NCBI GenBank assembly: GCA_021828285.1 | Contig: JAKASG010000011.1 | Coordinates: forward strand, 1 to 56,634 | DNA from: Acidobacteriota bacterium | Lineage (GTDB): Bacteria > Acidobacteriota > Terriglobia > UBA7540 | Reading direction: 5' to 3' | DNA: 56,634 nt | Shown: positions 32,317 to 40,533 of the stretch, in pieces | How positions within the stretch are numbered: position 1 is the stretch's first letter | Layout of the letters: each line of letters starts with the position of its first letter | Notes under the pieces: model-generated | Seen by the model: the letters and a program-made list of their open reading frames with translations, nothing else | Database searches by the model: none | What the model was told of the DNA's origin: nothing | Translations under genes and position numbers: made by a program

Positions 32317-35040
32317 ATGCGATTAAAACTTTCGTTTGTCCTTGCATTGTTCTTTTCCGCAGTTGTTATGGCGCAATCGCCGTCTGTAATCCGCCGAGCC
32401 GGGCCGCCGATGCGCTCGACGATGACCCTCCCCGCATATCGCAATCCGCAATTGCCCATTCAGGACCGCGTGGCGGATTTGCTCGGCCGAATGATGCTAA
32501 AGCAAAAAGTTGAGCAGTTGTATCCAACCATGCCGAAGGGGCTGATTGATCCGACCGGAACGTTCCAGAGCAGGGACGTGGCGCGGTATTACTCGCTGCT
32601 CAACAGCATGCGGCATCCGCTCAGCCCGCGAAAGGCCGCGATCCTGCGGAACGCGATCGAGCGATATCAGATTGAAAAAACGCCCTTGGGCATCCCGATC
32701 ATTTTCTATGGTGAAGCCTTGCACGGCTCGATGCAGTACGGCGCGACAATGTTCCCGATGCCCATCGGCCTCGCAAGCACGTGGGATCCGAAATTGCTCG
32801 TGAAAGCCTACACGATCGCGGGCGATGAGGCTTCCGCGACCGGCATCAAGCAGGTTTTCGCTCCGGACCTCGACCTCGGGCGCGACCCGCGATGGGGACG
32901 GACGGAAGAGACCTTTGGCGAAGATCCTTTTCTGGTCCGGGCGATGGGGCTCGCGGAAATTCGCGGGCTGCAGGGGTGGCACTTTTACATCGGCCCGCAT
33001 CACGTTCTCGCCACTGCCAAGCACTTCACGGCGCATGGAGAGCCCGAGGGCGGAACGAACACGGCGCCCGTGAACGTCGCGGTGCGCAGCTTGTGGGAGA
33101 ACTTCCTCGTTCCGTTCCAGGCCGCGGTTGAAGAAGGCCACGTGGGAAGCATCATGGCGTCCTATAACGAGATCAACGGAGTTCCGGACCACATCAATCG
33201 CTGGCTGCTGACCGACGTGCTCAGGCGCGATTGGGGCTTCAACGGCTACATCACGAGCGACGGAGGCGGCTTGGAAATGCTCGTGGATCGCCATCACTCC
33301 GCGGCTAATTTTGCGGATGCGGCGCGCCTGGCGCTTCATGCCGGCGTCGAATTCGATCTCTCAAATGGCGCGGTCTATCGCACGCTTTTCGAACAAGTAA
33401 AAGAAGGGAGAATCTCCGAGGCGCAAATCAACCGCGCTGCCGGTGACATCCTGGCGGCCAAATTCCGTCTGGGGTTGTTTGACCATCCTTACGTGAACGT
33501 GAACGCCGCGGCGCACGCTCTCAATACTCCTGCGCATCAGAAGGTCGCGCTCCAGACGGCGCTTGAGGAAATGGTTCTGCTGAAAAATCAGAATGATCTC
33601 TTGCCGCTCGACCTCAGCAAATACAAGACGATTGCCGTCATCGGGCCGGATGCCGCGCAGGTTCATCTCGGCGGATATTCCCGCCAGCCTTTTCATGAAG
33701 TGAGCGTGCTTCAGGGGATTCGCAATTACGTGGGCGACCGCGCCCGCGTCGTTTACAGTGAAGGCTGCAAAATCACCACCGACGTGAACGCGCAGACTCC
33801 TGGCTGGCTCGCCTGGTATAACAACGGAATCAACTTGCCCAACCCGGCCGAGCAGAAAAAAGAGATTGCCGCGGCCGTCGAAGTCGCGCGCCAATCGGAC
33901 GTCGTCATCCTGGTCTTCGGCGAAAACGAGTCGATCGATCGCGAGGCCTGGAGTTTCCAGCACTTGGGCGACCGCGACCATCTCTCGCTCTTCGGCGACC
34001 AAGGGAAGCTCGTGCGCGCCATGGTCGCGACCGGCAAGCCCGTTGTCGTCGTCCTGATCAACGGCCGGCCGATCTCGATCAACTACACCAAGAAGCACGT
34101 TCCCGCCATCTTGGAAGCATGGTATCCCGGCCAGGAAGGTGGAACGGCGGTTGCGGACGTCCTCTTCGGCTCATACAATCCCGGAGGCAAGTTGCCCATC
34201 ACGTTCCCGCACACCGTCGGCGATCTGCCTGACTTCTATAACCATAAGCCGAGTGCGATCATCCCGTGGATCGGCACCAGCCGTAAACCGCTCTTTCCGT
34301 TTGGGTACGGATTGAGCTACACAACCTTCAAATTCAGCAACCTCCGAATGGATGATCCCTATGCGAAACCGGGACCGGAGAATCCTGCGCCCAAGCCCAT
34401 TACGGTCAGTGGCGAATATGACGGCGTGTCGCACAGCAAGACGGGGCACAGTCGCGCAGTTACGCTCGATTTGACCAACAAAAACGGCGTGATTGGCGGA
34501 ATGGCCAGCAGCCCTGCCGGCGACGTTCCCATCCAGTCCGGCAGCTTGCAGGGTGACAAACTCCAAATGTCCATGAACGTTTATGGGCCCTACATGATGC
34601 ACGTGAATGGGACGCTCGAAAATGGCGTGCTCAAAGCCGATTACAACATCACGGGACTGGATAACAAAGTGCTCGATAGCGGAACGCTCGACGCCAGAAA
34701 GGCGCCGGGTCCGGCTCTCACCATCGGCACGGAGGGTGAAGCCGTCGTGCATGTGGATGTCACGAACACCGGTTCGCGCGCGGGTGACGCCGTCGCTGAG
34801 CTTTACATTCACGAGCGGGTCAGCGAAGTCACGCAACCCGTGGAAGAGCTGCGCAAGTTCGAGCGCGTCAGCCTCCAGCCCGGCCAGACTCGCACGCTCG
34901 CCTTCACTCTCCGGCCAAGTGATTTGGCGCAGTGGGACATCAACATGCACTTCAAGGTTGAGCCGGGAATATACGACGTGATGGTGGGCGGCAGCTCGGA
35001 CGAGACCATCAGCGTGCCGCTCGAAGTCGTGCAACGGTAA
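32317..35040 (+). CDS. Secreted glycoside hydrolase family 3 (beta-glucosidase/beta-xylosidase type)
   Basis: ATG32317 has AGGAGA eight bases upstream; an alternative TTG at 32311 adds two residues. The 907-aa protein starts with a signal peptide (LSFVLALFFSAVVMAQ). The GH3 N-terminal barrel shows DLGRDPRWGRTEETFGEDP and TAKHFTAHGEPEGG, with the nucleophile Asp in GYITSDGGGLEML. The GH3 C-terminal alpha/beta domain (KTIAVIGPDAAQVHLGGYS, then AWYPGQEGGTAVADVLFG) and the terminal fibronectin-III-like domain (YIHERVSEVTQPVEELRKF) follow. An extra beta-rich block of roughly 90 residues (VTLDLTNKNGVIGG to GLDNKVLDSGTLDARK) is inserted before the last domain. It acts on beta-linked oligosaccharides, probably in the periplasm; precise specificity is unknown. 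Confidence 0.9.
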   Translation: MRLKLSFVLALFFSAVVMAQSPSVIRRAGPPMRSTMTLPAYRNPQLPIQDRVADLLGRMMLKQKVEQLYPTMPKGLIDPTGTFQSRDVARYYSLLNSMRHPLSPRKAAILRNAIERYQIEKTPLGIPIIFYGEALHGSMQYGATMFPMPIGLASTWDPKLLVKAYTIAGDEASATGIKQVFAPDLDLGRDPRWGRTEETFGEDPFLVRAMGLAEIRGLQGWHFYIGPHHVLATAKHFTAHGEPEGGTNTAPVNVAVRSLWENFLVPFQAAVEEGHVGSIMASYNEINGVPDHINRWLLTDVLRRDWGFNGYITSDGGGLEMLVDRHHSAANFADAARLALHAGVEFDLSNGAVYRTLFEQVKEGRISEAQINRAAGDILAAKFRLGLFDHPYVNVNAAAHALNTPAHQKVALQTALEEMVLLKNQNDLLPLDLSKYKTIAVIGPDAAQVHLGGYSRQPFHEVSVLQGIRNYVGDRARVVYSEGCKITTDVNAQTPGWLAWYNNGINLPNPAEQKKEIAAAVEVARQSDVVILVFGENESIDREAWSFQHLGDRDHLSLFGDQGKLVRAMVATGKPVVVVLINGRPISINYTKKHVPAILEAWYPGQEGGTAVADVLFGSYNPGGKLPITFPHTVGDLPDFYNHKPSAIIPWIGTSRKPLFPFGYGLSYTTFKFSNLRMDDPYAKPGPENPAPKPITVSGEYDGVSHSKTGHSRAVTLDLTNKNGVIGGMASSPAGDVPIQSGSLQGDKLQMSMNVYGPYMMHVNGTLENGVLKADYNITGLDNKVLDSGTLDARKAPGPALTIGTEGEAVVHVDVTNTGSRAGDAVAELYIHERVSEVTQPVEELRKFERVSLQPGQTRTLAFTLRPSDLAQWDINMHFKVEPGIYDVMVGGSSDETISVPLEVVQR

Positions 35041-35054
35041 GGAAACTCGGGTCC

Positions 35055-35112
35055 GGGAACTGCCTCAGCCTTCGCGAATTCCCCCGCGCGCGACGTGCGG
35101 CTGAGGATTCCC
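35055..35112. terminator. Possible bidirectional terminator stem between GH3 and queF
   Basis: An interrupted inverted repeat pairs GGGAA (35055-35059) and CCTCAGCC (35063-35070) with GGCTGAGG (35099-35106) and TTCCC (35108-35112). It lies 15 bases after the GH3 stop, between convergent genes. It has no T-tract on either strand, so the assignment is tentative. Confidence 0.4.
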
Positions 35113-35134
35113 TGGCTCGTTGTGGCGCAGCCAA

Positions 35135-35171
35135 GGTTGGCCCGCCGTGCAGTTGCCAACCGCGATCGCGG
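35135..35171. terminator. Second hairpin and 12-bp palindrome downstream of queF
   Basis: GGTTGGC (35135-35141) pairs with GCCAACC (35155-35161). The palindrome CCGCGATCGCGG overlaps at 35160-35171. On the minus strand these follow the queF stop within ten bases and could end its transcript, though no T-tract follows. Confidence 0.35.
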
Positions 35172-35177
35172 GAAAAT

Positions 35178-35594
35178 TTAAGGCGCGATGCCGGGCTTTC
35201 GTGGATATCGCGCCTCAACGGCTGTGCGCATCCCGCCTCGCGTCGTGAATTCGCCCCTTACGATTGCCCACTTCGGCCGGCATGCTCGCGCCACATCGTC
35301 GAGAATCCGGTTGACGGCGTTCTCGTAAAAGATGCCCAGGTTTCTGTAAGCGAGGATATAGTATTTCAGCGACTTCAACTCCACACAGGACTTGTCCGGA
35401 AGATAGTGAATGGTAATTGTGCCGAAGTCCGGCAAACCGGTGCGCGGACAAATGGATGTGTACTCGGGAATCGTGATCGTGATTTCGTATCCGCCGTACT
35501 GATTCTCCCACGTTTCAATGGCCGGCAGTTCTGAGGTTTTTCCCGTGCGAGCATGAAATGTCGTGTATTCAGATTTCTTCCGTCGCGTGGCCAT
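35178..35594 (-). CDS. queF: NADPH-dependent 7-cyano-7-deazaguanine reductase (preQ0 reductase)
   Basis: The 138-residue short-form QueF (T-fold) reduces the nitrile of preQ0 to preQ1 in queuosine biosynthesis. The catalytic Cys lies in YTSICPRTGLPDFGTI. The substrate-binding Glu and the family signature are in SCVELKSLKYYILAYRN. The C-terminus has GEFTTRGGMRTAVEARYP. ATG35594 is preceded by GAGAGGA; an upstream in-frame start at 35615 adds seven unlikely residues. No other que gene is in the window. Its leader was examined for a preQ1 riboswitch and no such motif was seen. Confidence 0.95.
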   Translation of the reverse strand: MATRRKKSEYTTFHARTGKTSELPAIETWENQYGGYEITITIPEYTSICPRTGLPDFGTITIHYLPDKSCVELKSLKYYILAYRNLGIFYENAVNRILDDVARACRPKWAIVRGEFTTRGGMRTAVEARYPRKPGIAP

Positions 35595-35689
35595 ATTAGT
35601 TCCTCTCCCAAACACAATAGGATAACCTGCGGCGGCCTCAAATGGTCAGAGAATGATAAGGCCTTCGTGCCGCCGGAGATTACGGCCAA

Positions 35690-35718
35690 CTTGTAGGTTT
35701 AAGCATGCAAAGTGACAA
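35690..35718 (-). promoter_or_regulatory. Candidate queF promoter
   Basis: On the minus strand TTGTCA (35718-35713) and TACAAG (35695-35690) are 17 bases apart, matching 5/6 and 4/6 of the sigma70 consensus. The predicted leader is about 90 bases and can form a GGCGGC/GCCGCC-closed stem. Confidence 0.4.
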
Positions 35719-35766
35719 TAAATTTAAGCCGATAAGCCATTTATTTTCAACGATAAAATAAAATAG

Positions 35767-35795
35767 TTGACAATGCTGCACTAAACTTTTATTAT
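35767..35795 (+). promoter_or_regulatory. Sigma70-type promoter of dnaK
   Basis: TTGACA (35767-35772), a 17-base spacer and TATTAT (35790-35795) match the consensus at 6/6 and 5/6. The leader to ATG35902 would be about 100 bases. With hspR in the cluster, a repressor-controlled vegetative promoter is expected rather than a heat-shock sigma factor. Confidence 0.75.
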
Positions 35796-35901
35796 GTGCA
35801 TCTGACTATATGTAGGCTGGATATTTTCGGGTTGAATCGCGGCGTCGGCGTGATGCCGCAATAAGGGCAAGCTTGCACTCAAATTCTGGAGGAATTTTAA
35901 C

Positions 35902-37836
35902 ATGGGAAAACTCATCGGAATCGATTTGGGGACGACAAACTCTGTTGTCGCCGTGATGGAGGGCGGAGAGCCTGTGGTCATCGCCAATCCTGAAGGCGCG
36001 CGCACGACGCCCTCGGTCGTTGGATTTACGAAGACGGGCGAGCGATTGGTGGGGCAGGTGGCGAAGCGGCAGGCGATCACGAACCCGGAAAACACGGTCT
36101 ACTCGATCAAGCGTTTCATGGGGCGGCGCTTCAATGAAGTGCAGGCGGAAATCAAGATGGTGCCGTACAAGGTGTTGAGCGCTTCGAACGGGGACGTGCG
36201 CGTGATGGCGCAGGGGAAGGAATACTCTCCGCCGGAAATTTCCGCGATGATCCTGCAAAAAATGAAGGATGCCGCGGAACAATATCTGGGCGAGAAGGTG
36301 ACGCAGGCGGTGATCACAGTTCCGGCTTACTTCAATGACAGCCAGCGGCAGGCGACGAAGGACGCGGGGAAGATCGCGGGGCTCGAAGTCCTGCGCATCG
36401 TCAACGAGCCAACGGCGGCGGCGCTCGCCTACGGCCTCGACAAGAAGAGGGACGAGACGATCGCTGTTTATGACTTTGGGGGGGGGACTTTCGACATCTC
36501 GATTCTCGAAGTAGGCGAAGGGGTGGTCGAGGTGAAATCCACGAACGGAGATACGCACCTCGGCGGCGACGACATTGACAAACGGGTGATGGACTGGGTG
36601 GTCGAGGAATTTCGAAAGGAGGAAGGCGTTGATCTCTCGAAAGACCGGATGGCGTTGCAGCGGCTGAAGGACGCGGCCGAGAAAGCGAAGATGGAGCTTT
36701 CGACCGTGATGGAGACGGAAATCAACCTGCCGTTCATCACTGCGGACGCTTCGGGGCCGAAGCACCTGGTCAAGAAGCTGACGCGCTCGCGTTTCGAACA
36801 GATGTGCGAAGACATTTTCCAGAGGTCGGTGGGGCCGGTGAAGCAGGCGCTGAAGGACGCCGGGCTCGGACCGGAGAAAATTCAGGAAGTGGTGCTCGTC
36901 GGCGGCTCGACGCGGGTTCCGCGGATTCAGCAGATTGTGAAAGACCTGTTCGGAGGGAAAGAGCCTCACAAGGGCGTGAATCCGGATGAAGTGGTTGCGG
37001 TGGGCGCGGCGGTGCAGGCGGGCGTGCTGGGCGGCGAGGTGAAGGACCTGCTGCTGCTCGACGTGACGCCGCTCACGCTCGGCGTCGAAACGCTGGGCGG
37101 AGTGATGACGGCGCTCATCCCGCGCAACACGACGATTCCGACGCGCAAATCGGAAGTCTTTTCCACGGCGGCGGACAACCAGACTTCGGTCGAAATCCAT
37201 GTGCTGCAGGGCGAGCGGCCGATGGCGAAGGACAACCGCACGCTCGGCAAATTCCATCTGGTCGGGATTCCCTCGGCGCCGCGCGGGCTGCCGCAGATCG
37301 AAGTGACGTTCGACATTGACGCAAACGGCATCCTGAACGTCGCCGCAAAAGACCGCGGGACGGGGCAGGAGCAAAAAATCACCATCACGTCTTCCTCGGG
37401 CTTGAGCAAGGAAGAAGTCGAGAAGATGACGAAGGAAGCTGATCTCCACGCCGATGAAGACCGCCAGCGCAAGGACGAAATCGAGGTGAAGAATCGCGCG
37501 GATGCGATGATCTACTCGACGGAAAAGCTCCTGAACGAACAGCGGAGCAAAGTGAGCGAAGCGGACGCGAAAAACATCGAGGCGGCGATCGAAGACGCGA
37601 AGAAAGCGGTGGCGGAAGGCGATCCCTCGCGCATCACCGCGGCGGTCGAACACTTGACCACCGCATCGCACAAGCTTGCCGAAGCGATGTACAAACAGGC
37701 GGAGCCGGGCCCCGGGGCGGGTGCAGGCGGCGCGGCGGGAGGTTCTTCAGGACCCTCGGACGGCGCCGCCGGAGCGAAAACGAAAGACGAAGTGATTGAC
37801 GCTGAAGTCGTGGACGAAGATAAGAAGAGCACCTGA
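35902..37836 (+). CDS. dnaK: Molecular chaperone DnaK (Hsp70)
   Basis: The 644-residue ATP-dependent chaperone binds exposed hydrophobic segments of unfolded proteins and cycles with DnaJ and GrpE. The nucleotide-binding domain has [55 protein letters not shown] and [13 protein letters not shown]. The substrate domain begins after [18 protein letters not shown]. The tail is Gly/Ala/Pro-rich and ends in [20 protein letters not shown] lies eight bases before ATG35902. grpE is not in the cluster, so the exchange factor must be encoded elsewhere. Confidence 0.98.
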   Translation: MGKLIGIDLGTTNSVVAVMEGGEPVVIANPEGARTTPSVVGFTKTGERLVGQVAKRQAITNPENTVYSIKRFMGRRFNEVQAEIKMVPYKVLSASNGDVRVMAQGKEYSPPEISAMILQKMKDAAEQYLGEKVTQAVITVPAYFNDSQRQATKDAGKIAGLEVLRIVNEPTAAALAYGLDKKRDETIAVYDFGGGTFDISILEVGEGVVEVKSTNGDTHLGGDDIDKRVMDWVVEEFRKEEGVDLSKDRMALQRLKDAAEKAKMELSTVMETEINLPFITADASGPKHLVKKLTRSRFEQMCEDIFQRSVGPVKQALKDAGLGPEKIQEVVLVGGSTRVPRIQQIVKDLFGGKEPHKGVNPDEVVAVGAAVQAGVLGGEVKDLLLLDVTPLTLGVETLGGVMTALIPRNTTIPTRKSEVFSTAADNQTSVEIHVLQGERPMAKDNRTLGKFHLVGIPSAPRGLPQIEVTFDIDANGILNVAAKDRGTGQEQKITITSSSGLSKEEVEKMTKEADLHADEDRQRKDEIEVKNRADAMIYSTEKLLNEQRSKVSEADAKNIEAAIEDAKKAVAEGDPSRITAAVEHLTTASHKLAEAMYKQAEPGPGAGAGGAAGGSSGPSDGAAGAKTKDEVIDAEVVDEDKKST

Positions 37837-37920
37837 GACTATTTCCGCGCACTCGGTGCGCTCGGTGGCGCCCAGCTCTTACCCCAGCGAGCGCCGAGGA
37901 AAAAGAGAAAGGGTGGCGTG

Positions 37921-38139
37921 ATGGAGACTCACTCGAGCGAAGCAGCCGGAAGCCCCGAGGTTTTCCAGGCGAAGTTGCTGGTGGAATGCCCCGCCTGCCA
38001 TTCGCACCACTGGATGGATTTCCAGAGCGAAATTCCGCTCGGCGAGTCGGCGCCCGACATTCGCCGCCAAATGGAAATGTGGCTCGCGTCGCACTGCCCG
38101 GAACACCTCGCCCCGCTTCTCAAGTGGAGCAGGAACTAA
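37921..38139 (+). CDS. Small Cys/His-containing hypothetical protein
   Basis: The 72-residue product (starting ATG37921, or GTG37918) lies between dnaK and dnaJ. It has CPACHSHHW near residue 24 and SHCPEH near the C-terminus, a Cys/His pattern that could bind one zinc ion, plus an amphipathic stretch RRQMEMWLA. GAAAGGGTGG precedes the start. No known family was recognised. Position inside the chaperone cluster suggests co-transcription with dnaK, but coding status rests only on the frame, the ribosome-binding-like sequence and the metal-site pattern. Confidence 0.5.
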   Translation: METHSSEAAGSPEVFQAKLLVECPACHSHHWMDFQSEIPLGESAPDIRRQMEMWLASHCPEHLAPLLKWSRN

Positions 38140-38462
38140 ATCGGAAGGCTGAAGGATGAATTGTGAATTATGAAGGCGGGGCGCGCGGTCTCTTCGGGCG
38201 CGCGGCTCTTGTCTCACCTGCGCCCTAGATGCGCGGACCTGAATGCAAAGATCCTCATCCGCGCGTGCGATTACGCGCTACGCGCAAGTCAATTCGCGTC
38301 GAGGGCAGCTTGGAGATTGGGAAAAATGTGCAGGACCTGATCCGATTATGGTCCCGGGCGGAAGCCAATCCACGACTGAGCCTCCCGATTGATGATACGA
38401 GATTTCAGGGTGAAGATACGCGGCAAAGGGCTCAAAGCCGGGCGTATCGTGGAACGTGAGTC
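38140..38462. other. Gap between the small Cys/His gene and dnaJ
   Basis: This 323-base stretch holds no convincing gene. Near 38148-38175 it has a low-complexity run of GAAGGATGAA and GTGAATTATGAA type. The octamer GCGCGCGG occurs twice in direct orientation about 20 bases apart (near 38180-38210). A 76-codon frame at 38229-38459 was judged non-coding. Confidence 0.4.
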
Positions 38463-39635
38463 ATGGGCGTAGGAACACGGAAAGATTATTACGCGGCGCT
38501 GAACGTCGAGCGGGATGCGAAGCCGGAGCAGATCCGCAAGGCGTATCGCCGGCTTGCGCGGAAATTCCATCCCGATTTCAATCCCGGCAACAAGCAAGCA
38601 GAAGAAAAGTTCAAAGAGATTCAGGAAGCCTACGAGATCCTGAGCGACGAGAAGAAGCGCAAGACCTACGACCAATACGGCTTCTACTCGGACCACATTC
38701 CGGAAGGCGGACCGGCTCCGGGCGCGCGGAGCGACGCAGGGCCGCAGGTGGATTTCTCTGGCTTCGATTTTTCAAATTACGCTCCGGACGAGGAGCGAGG
38801 CGGCGGCTTTGGAACGAACCTCAAGGACTTATTTTCGCAATTCTTCTCGCACGGAGGAGCGCAGGCGGCGGAAGCGGAAGGTCCCGAGCGGGGCGGCGAT
38901 CTCGAGCATCGGATGCGGCTTGGCTTCTGGGACGCGATTCGCGGGACGCAGGTGCGATTCACAGCGACGCGAAAGGAAGCCTGCTCGACCTGCCGCGGCA
39001 CGGGTGTGCAGAAAGGGAAGACACAGGTTTGCTCGGAATGCGGAGGGACGGGCAAGGTGACGCGACAGGCGGGAGCGATGCGATTCTCGGGTCCCTGCCC
39101 GCGATGCGGAGGGACGGGGCGAGAGCGAACGCCCTGCCCGGTGTGCAACGGCGTGGGATATTTCGCGAGGCCGGAAACCTTCGACGTACGGATTCCGCCG
39201 GGCGTGGATACGGGCTCGCGCGTGCGGGTCGCGGGGAAAGGCAATGCGGGATTCGACGGCGGGCCTGCGGGCGACCTCTACATCATCACCGAAGTCGAGC
39301 CGCATCCGGTCTTCGAGCGCAAGGGCGACAATTTTTACGTCAAAGTGCCTGTGACGATGACGGAAGCGGCGCTCGGCGCGAAAGTGGACGTGCCGACGAT
39401 TGACGGCGTGACGACAATCCGCATTCCGCCGGGAACGCAAAGCGGGCAGAAACTCCGCTTGCGGCAGAAAGGCGCGCCCTCGCTCCGGGCGAACGCCCGC
39501 GGCGACCAGTTCGTCGAGGTGCAGATTGCGACTCCGAAGATCGCCGACGAGCGGAGCAAAGCGATCTTGCGCGAGCTCGAGAAGCTGAACCCGGAAAATC
39601 CGCGAGCGGAGCTGCTGAAGCAAGGGGCGAGATGA
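38463..39635 (+). CDS. dnaJ: Co-chaperone DnaJ (Hsp40, zinc-finger type)
   Basis: The 390-residue protein stimulates DnaK ATPase and delivers substrates. The J domain (residues 7-75) has [20 protein letters not shown] and the HPD motif in [10 protein letters not shown] Gly-rich/acidic linker follows. The zinc-finger domain has four C-x2-C-x-G-x-G repeats ([32 protein letters not shown]). The C-terminal substrate domain includes [18 protein letters not shown]. Type I DnaJ, full length. The stop region overlaps the hspR start by four bases (39632-39635). Confidence 0.96.
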   Translation: MGVGTRKDYYAALNVERDAKPEQIRKAYRRLARKFHPDFNPGNKQAEEKFKEIQEAYEILSDEKKRKTYDQYGFYSDHIPEGGPAPGARSDAGPQVDFSGFDFSNYAPDEERGGGFGTNLKDLFSQFFSHGGAQAAEAEGPERGGDLEHRMRLGFWDAIRGTQVRFTATRKEACSTCRGTGVQKGKTQVCSECGGTGKVTRQAGAMRFSGPCPRCGGTGRERTPCPVCNGVGYFARPETFDVRIPPGVDTGSRVRVAGKGNAGFDGGPAGDLYIITEVEPHPVFERKGDNFYVKVPVTMTEAALGAKVDVPTIDGVTTIRIPPGTQSGQKLRLRQKGAPSLRANARGDQFVEVQIATPKIADERSKAILRELEKLNPENPRAELLKQGAR

Positions 39636-40024
39636 AACGAGGGCCTAAAAAGCGCGGCAAGGCGGGCTACACGATCGGCGCGGTGGCGGAAATGTATAAT
39701 CTTCACCCGCAGACGCTGCGGCTCTACGAGCGCGAGGGTCTTCTCATTCCATCGCGTTCGAGCGGAAACACGCGCTTCTACTCGCCGAAGGATCTCGCGC
39801 GCCTGGAAATGATTTTGAAATTGACGCGCGATCTGGGAGTGAATCTTCCGGGCGTTTCGATAGTCCTCGACCTGCGCGAGCGAATGGAAATGATGCGGCG
39901 CGAGATGGAAGCGTTCGTCGAGTTCGCGCGCAGGGAATTCGACGAGCGCTCCGAAGGCCAAGCCCGTGACGCCATCGTCCGCGTTCCGCCGCCCGCGCTC
40001 ATCCGCACGCGCCGCAGCCAGTAA
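39632..40024 (+). CDS. hspR: HspR-type MerR-family heat-shock repressor
   Basis: The 130-residue protein has an N-terminal MerR helix-turn-helix ([20 protein letters not shown] followed by [19 protein letters not shown]). A helical C-terminal dimerisation segment with [20 protein letters not shown] is characteristic of HspR. In other bacteria HspR binds HAIR operators (CTTGAGT-N7-ACTCAAG) and uses DnaK as co-repressor. Its place directly after dnaJ, with a four-base overlap, gives the dnaK-dnaJ-hspR feedback arrangement. A complete HAIR site was not found before dnaK, so the operator may be diverged. Confidence 0.9.
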   Translation: MKRGPKKRGKAGYTIGAVAEMYNLHPQTLRLYEREGLLIPSRSSGNTRFYSPKDLARLEMILKLTRDLGVNLPGVSIVLDLRERMEMMRREMEAFVEFARREFDERSEGQARDAIVRVPPPALIRTRRSQ

Positions 40025-40092
40025 GGAGGGTGGGGCCTGCTGCGCTCGCCTCCCGCGACGGAGGATCCGCAGCAGACCGCAGACCTCATGGA

Positions 40093-40416
40093 CGAGGTGG
40101 TCTCCTCCGTGAAGAATTAGAGTCTCGGTTCACAATTCCGTACACGATCAATGGCGAGGAGCATAATTACAACCCGGACTTCGTCGTTCGCCTGGATGAC
40201 GGGCGTGGCCGCGACAATCCGCTGAACCTAATTTTGGAAGTCAGCGGCCAGGCAAGGAAGGACAAGGCAGCGAAGGTTTCGACGGCGCGACACCTGTGCG
40301 TTGAAGCCGTAAACAACCACGGCGGGTTCGGGCGTTTGCAATTTATAGAGATTTCCGATTCGCAGGACGTTGGCAACGCAATTCGAAGATTGGTTGGCTC
40401 CACAAAATCTGCATGA
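40093..40416 (+). pseudogene. C-terminal remnant of a type III restriction subunit (Res-like)
   Basis: The frame ending at 40416 encodes IPYTINGEEHNYNPDFVVRL, then LNLILEVSGQARKDKAAKVS and AVNNHGGFGRLQFIEI. This is the PD-(D/E)xK-containing tail of type III Res/helicase restriction subunits (Asp in PDF, E-x-S/K in LEVSG, where the usual Lys is Ser). The preceding piece (DEVVSSVKN) lies in another frame and ends at a TAG (40118-40120), so a frameshift and a stop separate it. The helicase part is missing. A DNA methyltransferase gene follows 118 bases downstream, so this is probably the dead restriction half of an old restriction-modification locus. Confidence 0.6.
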
Positions 40417-40533
40417 AATCTGGGCGCGAATTCGCCGGTAGTGCCTGAAAAGCGCGTTCACGGGTTTGAGCAGCGGCCGACTTTCGCGCGGCGGTCGTTC
40501 CCCAGCTCCCATCCTGTGCTATGCTCTTGCGAA

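Larger units (their letters stand above)
35595..35901. other. A/T-rich divergent promoter region between queF and dnaK
   Basis: This 307-base gap is clearly more A/T-rich than its surroundings between about 35690 and 35830. It holds candidate promoters in both directions (35690-35718 minus, 35767-35795 plus). No CIRCE element and no full HAIR operator were seen. Only a half-site-like ACTCAAA is present (35877-35883). Confidence 0.5.

Noticed and set aside
35595-35690. Possible preQ1 riboswitch in the queF leader
   Set aside because: The leader forms a GGCGGC/GCCGCC stem but shows no preQ1-I aptamer-like loop or A-rich pseudoknot tail before the ribosome-binding site.
35870-35890. HAIR operator for HspR before dnaK
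   Set aside because: Only one half resembles ACTCAAG. The matching CTTGAGT at the proper spacing is absent.
35806-37671. 621-codon minus-strand frame opposite dnaK
   Set aside because: It is an Arg/His/Leu-rich mirror of a highly expressed GC-rich gene, with no recognisable domain and no ribosome-binding site. dnaK is certain.
38229-38459. 76-codon plus-strand frame between the small Cys/His gene and dnaJ
   Set aside because: No ribosome-binding site, low-complexity Arg-rich product, and it ends within dnaJ upstream sequence. Judged chance.
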